DNA from: Myxococcus hansupus
GTDB taxonomy: Bacteria; Myxococcota; Myxococcia; Myxococcales; Myxococcaceae
Length of the DNA: 64,000 nucleotides
Reading direction: 5' to 3'
Assembly: GCF_000280925.3 (NCBI RefSeq)
Contig: NZ_CP012109.1
Coordinates: forward strand, 2,934,501-2,998,500
Positions 60,740 to 64,000 of this stretch are shown piece after piece; positions within the stretch are counted from its first letter, which is position 1; each line of letters begins with the position of its first letter. The notes under the pieces were generated by a model. The model searched no databases. It was not told the DNA's origin and saw only the letters and a program-made list of their open reading frames with translations. The position numbers and the translations under genes were made by a program.

Positions 60740-61777
60740 TCAGGCGCGCTGCGACTTCAGCATCCAGCCAATCATCTTGTAGAGCAGCCGGGCGCCGACG
60801 TTGCCGTCCCACTCGCTGCCTTCGGGGTCGGGGGCCACCTCGGTGAGGTCGAAGCCCACGATGGTGCGCCCGGAGCGGACCACGCCGGAGATGAGGGCCA
60901 CCGCCTCCGGGAAGGACAGGCCACCCGGCACGGGCGTACCGGTGTGCGGGCAGAGCACGGGGTCCAGCCCGTCGATGTCGAAGGACAGGTAGACCTGCTG
61001 CGGGAGCAGGTTGACGATGTCCGCCACCTGCTTGTTCCAGGGCACGCCGTCGAAGCGCCTGTTCTGGAGGTCGGCGTCGAAGAAGCCGTGCACGCGGCCC
61101 TGGGAGTCCGCGATGTACTGGTGCTCCTCTCCGCTCATGTCACGCAGGCCCACCTGGACCAGCGTCTTCACGCCGGGGATGCGCTCCACGACGTTGTACA
61201 TGATGGACGCGTGGGACCAGGTGAAGCCCTCGTAGGCCACGCGCAGGTCGGCGTGCGCGTCCAGGTGCAGCACGCCCATGCCCGGATACTTCTCCGCGTG
61301 CGCGCGGATGATGCCGTAGGAGATGGAGTGGTCTCCGCCCACCGCGGCCACGCGCTTGCCCTGCTCCAACCAGTGCTTCGTGGTGCGGTAGACAAGCTCG
61401 TTCATCTGGTCGCACAGGCCATTCACGTCCTGGGCGGCCTGAATCAGCTCGGCCTCACCCGAGTGGATGCCACCGGCCTCGATGACGACCTGGGCGCGCT
61501 CCTTGGCGCGGGTGTTCCAGTCGCGCAGCTCCGCGGACTCGGGGAGCATGGCGATGCCGCGCTCGTAGGGGCGGCCCGTCTCCACGTCGAAGAGGTCGAC
61601 CTGCCGGCTGGCCTCCAGGACGGCGGCCGGGCCGTCGGACGTCCCTCCGCCGTAGCTGGTGGTGGCCTCGAACGGCACGGGGATGAGGACGACGTGGGCC
61701 TCTTCCGGGGAGTGGGGGAGGCCGAACACGCCGGAGTCCGGCTGGGCGGCGGCGCTGGGGTCGAAGTGGGTGGACAT
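60740..61777 (-). CDS. speB: Arginase/agmatinase-family ureohydrolase
   Basis: The 345-residue enzyme has the binuclear manganese motifs of ureohydrolases: VGGDHSISYG, VLHLDAHADLR (D-x-H-x-D) and YLSFDIDGLDPVLCP (D-x-D-x2-D), plus SYGGGTSDGPAAVL near the N-terminus. It hydrolyses agmatine, arginine or a related guanidino compound; the sequence alone does not decide between agmatinase (polyamine synthesis) and other members, so the symbol is provisional. The start ATG 61777 is preceded by a gap of about 65 bp from the ankyrin gene. It is followed after 12 bp by the glycosyltransferase gene, probably co-transcribed. Confidence 0.88.
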   Translation of the reverse strand: MSTHFDPSAAAQPDSGVFGLPHSPEEAHVVLIPVPFEATTSYGGGTSDGPAAVLEASRQVDLFDVETGRPYERGIAMLPESAELRDWNTRAKERAQVVIEAGGIHSGEAELIQAAQDVNGLCDQMNELVYRTTKHWLEQGKRVAAVGGDHSISYGIIRAHAEKYPGMGVLHLDAHADLRVAYEGFTWSHASIMYNVVERIPGVKTLVQVGLRDMSGEEHQYIADSQGRVHGFFDADLQNRRFDGVPWNKQVADIVNLLPQQVYLSFDIDGLDPVLCPHTGTPVPGGLSFPEAVALISGVVRSGRTIVGFDLTEVAPDPEGSEWDGNVGARLLYKMIGWMLKSQRA

Positions 61778-61842
61778 AGGGCGGCGCAGGATAAGGGCAC
61801 CCCAGGGGGGCGCAATGGAATTGGGAGGTGACGTCCGGGTGA

Positions 61843-62946
61843 CTACTTCTCGACGCGTTCCTGCACGTCGAAACGGCTGGCGGTGACCTGATGTTTCTCA
61901 ATCACGAGCTTCTGCGCCACCAGCGCGCCCCGGACCTCCAGGCTGTAGTCATTGTAGTACGCGTCGACGAGCGAGGCCTTCAGGTCCCCGCCGATGATGA
62001 CAGGGCCTTCCGTCCGGAAGGTGTCGCAGGTGAAGTCGCCGCCGACGAAGAGCTGGGCGCCTTGGAAGTTGGAGGCCTTGCCGTGCACTTTCAGGTTCCC
62101 TGTCACCAGGAGCGACTTCACGTTCAACGGCCCCGTGACTTCCAGGTCACCGTGGTGGAGGAGGGGGCTCGTGGCCACCTTCTTGATCGTCTTGTTCAAG
62201 GGGGCCCGTGTGGAGACGGCCTGGATGAGGCCAATGATGGCGAACACCAAGGGAGCGTGGGTGTTGCCGTGCTCCTCGATGCCGGCGTAGAGCTGGTCGA
62301 GGTTGACGGAGTACTCCTCGACGAAGACGCTCTCCATGAAGCTGCGGAGCTGCGCCCAGGTCGCCGCGCTGACGCCCGCGGGCGCGTCACCTGAGAGATA
62401 GCGTGCGACGTCCGCCTCCGAGAGGTGCTTCACCTTCTTGGGCGGCGGGCCGCGCTGGTCCTTCGTCGTCTTCAGGAGTTCGACGAGCATGGGGACCACG
62501 TTCTTGCTGTGGCGGGACGCGCGAGCGGCGGAGAGCACCGACCGGCCTCCTTCCGTCTTCTGCCGAGGGTCGATGCCCTGGTCGAGGAAGAACTGCACGA
62601 CGCGGTCGGCCCCGAACTCCGCGGCCCGGTGGATGGGGAACTCGTAGCTGGAGGTCGCCCGGATGTCGGCGCCGTGCTCCATGAGCAGTTGGATGACCTC
62701 GACGTTGTTTTGGGTCACGGCGATCATCATCGGCGTGTGGCCGTTGATGGTCTGGAAGTCCAGGCTGACGCCCGCTTCGAGCAGCTTCCTGATTTGAGCC
62801 ACTGCCTCGGCGTTCTTCTGCTCCGCCTTCGCCAGGACTTGACGGTACTCCGCCTCCGGCATCTCGACCCGGTCATACGTCTGGATGTAGTGGAGGTCGT
62901 TGATCTGCCGGATGAGGCGTTCGAGTTCCTGCTGCTGCTCCGTCAT
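61843..62946 (-). CDS. Ankyrin-repeat protein with C-terminal bactofilin-like beta-helix region
   Basis: The 367-residue protein has about three ankyrin repeats between residues 50 and 150 (GHTPMMIAVTQNNVEVIQLLMEHGAD; PIHRAAEFGADRVVQFFLDQGID; GGRSVLSAARASRHSKNVVPMLVELL) and a linker. Its C-terminal region has short repeated strands (HHGDLEVTGPLNVKSLLVTG, NLKVHGKASNFQGAQLFVGGDF, GPVIIGGDLKASL) reminiscent of polymer-forming (bactofilin-like) beta-helices. Ankyrins mediate protein binding. No signal peptide is visible, so it is probably cytoplasmic. A quinone oxidoreductase gene lies 30 bp upstream on the same strand. Confidence 0.83.
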   Translation of the reverse strand: MTEQQQELERLIRQINDLHYIQTYDRVEMPEAEYRQVLAKAEQKNAEAVAQIRKLLEAGVSLDFQTINGHTPMMIAVTQNNVEVIQLLMEHGADIRATSSYEFPIHRAAEFGADRVVQFFLDQGIDPRQKTEGGRSVLSAARASRHSKNVVPMLVELLKTTKDQRGPPPKKVKHLSEADVARYLSGDAPAGVSAATWAQLRSFMESVFVEEYSVNLDQLYAGIEEHGNTHAPLVFAIIGLIQAVSTRAPLNKTIKKVATSPLLHHGDLEVTGPLNVKSLLVTGNLKVHGKASNFQGAQLFVGGDFTCDTFRTEGPVIIGGDLKASLVDAYYNDYSLEVRGALVAQKLVIEKHQVTASRFDVQERVEK

Positions 62947-62976
62947 CGCTTGCGTTCCTTCAAGGGGCAGTCAGGC

Positions 62977-63966
62977 TCAATCCCACCGCACCACGAGCTT
63001 GCCCACCGAGTCGTTGCCCGCCATGCGCTCCAGCGCCTGCCGGATGTCGGCGCGTGGCACCACGGCGTCTACCACGGGCCGCAGCGCTCCCGAGCGGAAC
63101 AGCGGCAACAGGTGCCGCTCCGCGCTCTGGGCGAGCGCGATCTTCTCCTCGAGGGGACGGCTGCGCAGCACGGTGCCCGTGACGCGAAGGCGCTTCGTCA
63201 GCACGGCGCCCAGGTTCAGCTCCGTCGTCGCGCCCGCCACCAGCCCCACCAGCATCAGCCGCCCGCGAGGTGCCAGGGCGCTGAGCGTCTCTGGAACGTA
63301 GCTGCCACCCACCAGGTCCAAGCACAGGTCCGCGCCTCGGCCACCCGTCGCCTCACGCACCGCGTCCGCGAAGCGCGGGGGCTGGGTGTCACACAGCACG
63401 GTGCGCGCGACGTCCCATTCGGAGGCCCGCGCCAGCTTCGCCGCGTTCCGGCCGGTGCCCACCACCCGCGCGCCCATGGCGCGGCAGATGAGCGCCGCCG
63501 CCGAGCCGACCCCACTGGCCACCGCGTGGACGAGCACCGTCTCCCCGGGCTTGAACTCACCCTGGAGGACCAACGCGTCGAACGCGGTGAGGTAGGCCTC
63601 CGGGAGCGCCGCGGCGTCGGTGAAGTCCATGCCCTCGGGGAGGGGCATCGCCTCGCGCTCATGGGTGACCAACTGGTCCGCCCAGGCGCCTCCGCCCACG
63701 AGGCCCATCACCCGGTCGCCCGGCTGGAAGCGCCGTGCGCGCGGGCCCACGGCCACCACCTCGCCCGCGTACTCCAGCCCGGGAATGTCCGGGGCCACGT
63801 CCGGCGGGGCAGGGTAGTGACCGCGAAGTTGCAGTAGGTCCGCGCGGTTGAGCGCGGTGGCCCGGACCCGGACCACGATTTCTCCGGGGCCCGGAGCAGG
63901 GGCGGGTCGTTCCTCCTCGGCGAGCACCTCGGGCCCTCCTGGGCGGGTGATGCGCAGGACCTTCAT
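62977..63966 (-). CDS. Medium-chain NAD(P)H:quinone oxidoreductase
   Basis: The 329-residue protein belongs to the zinc-independent MDR group: MKVLRITRPGGPEVL at the start, TALNRADLLQLRGHYP and PGLEYAGEVVAVGP in the substrate domain, and VLVHAVASGVGSAAALICRAMGARVVGTGRNA as the NAD(P)-binding site. Related enzymes reduce quinones, often called the PIG3 family. The ATG at 63966 has GGAGG 8 nt upstream; the longer frame from 63996 lacks family support. The ankyrin gene follows 30 bp downstream. Confidence 0.92.
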   Translation of the reverse strand: MKVLRITRPGGPEVLAEEERPAPAPGPGEIVVRVRATALNRADLLQLRGHYPAPPDVAPDIPGLEYAGEVVAVGPRARRFQPGDRVMGLVGGGAWADQLVTHEREAMPLPEGMDFTDAAALPEAYLTAFDALVLQGEFKPGETVLVHAVASGVGSAAALICRAMGARVVGTGRNAAKLARASEWDVARTVLCDTQPPRFADAVREATGGRGADLCLDLVGGSYVPETLSALAPRGRLMLVGLVAGATTELNLGAVLTKRLRVTGTVLRSRPLEEKIALAQSAERHLLPLFRSGALRPVVDAVVPRADIRQALERMAGNDSVGKLVVRWD

Positions 63967-64000
63967 GGCGGGGACCTCCGTGGGAACGGTGTGCACGAAA

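Overview
The window is GC-rich and gene-dense, and it reads as a myxobacterial chromosome, most likely Myxococcus xanthus or a close relative. The anchors are a RomR polarity regulator (420 codons once one apparent frameshift is repaired, phospho-Asp at 53), an encapsulin cargo ferritin ending in LTVGSLRR (EncC-like), a groES-less groEL under a CIRCE element, LexA with an upstream site that fits the Myxococcus LexA motif, and two exported proteins with MYXO-CTERM tails. From memory, these map to one stretch of the M. xanthus DK1622 chromosome, in matching order.

Layout. (1) Positions 1-3550 are a less GC-rich accessory patch read leftwards: a reverse transcriptase of UG/Abi type, a DUF262 protein, and the first 67 codons of a HEPN-like protein cut by the window edge. 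The patch lies immediately 3' of a selenocysteine tRNA gene, a typical island integration site. (2) 3.7-12.2 kb: TetR and SDR genes sharing an operator region, a TPR/zincin protein, a response regulator, groEL, a lipoprotein, a kinase-receiver hybrid and the EncC-like ferritin. (3) 12.2-24.5 kb: a diguanylate cyclase, a tandem CheW protein, romR, valS with a very long Lys/Ala-rich tail, nadC, an alkaline phosphatase-family protein, a thioesterase, glpX and an SRPBCC protein. (4) 24.5-39 kb: a small protein, an ADP-ribosylglycohydrolase homologue, the eno-surE-nlpD-like run, a TPR lipoprotein, lexA, a very large hybrid signalling protein, a sensor kinase and a FecR protein. (5) 39-49.5 kb: a cyclic-di-GMP-I (GEMM) type riboswitch leading a four-gene run of exported proteins (beta-propeller MYXO-CTERM protein, Ig-like protein, beta-barrel outer-membrane protein, large MYXO-CTERM protein). 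(6) 49.5-64 kb: DUF4388 and MshEN-type regulatory proteins, a PEGA pseudokinase, an HtrA protease, a receiver-ATPase protein, a glycosyltransferase, an arginase-family enzyme, an ankyrin protein and a quinone oxidoreductase.

The most promising candidate for an undescribed system is the RT-DUF262-HEPN cassette at the tRNA-Sec gene, which has the hallmarks of an anti-phage module. Second is the riboswitch-led surface-protein operon. Other points of interest are the apparent frameshift in romR, the histone-H1-like extension of valyl-tRNA synthetase, and several degenerate signalling proteins (a pseudokinase, a pseudo-receiver with a degenerate GGDEF, and an H-box-less kinase). All family assignments come from reading motifs by eye; no database search was run.
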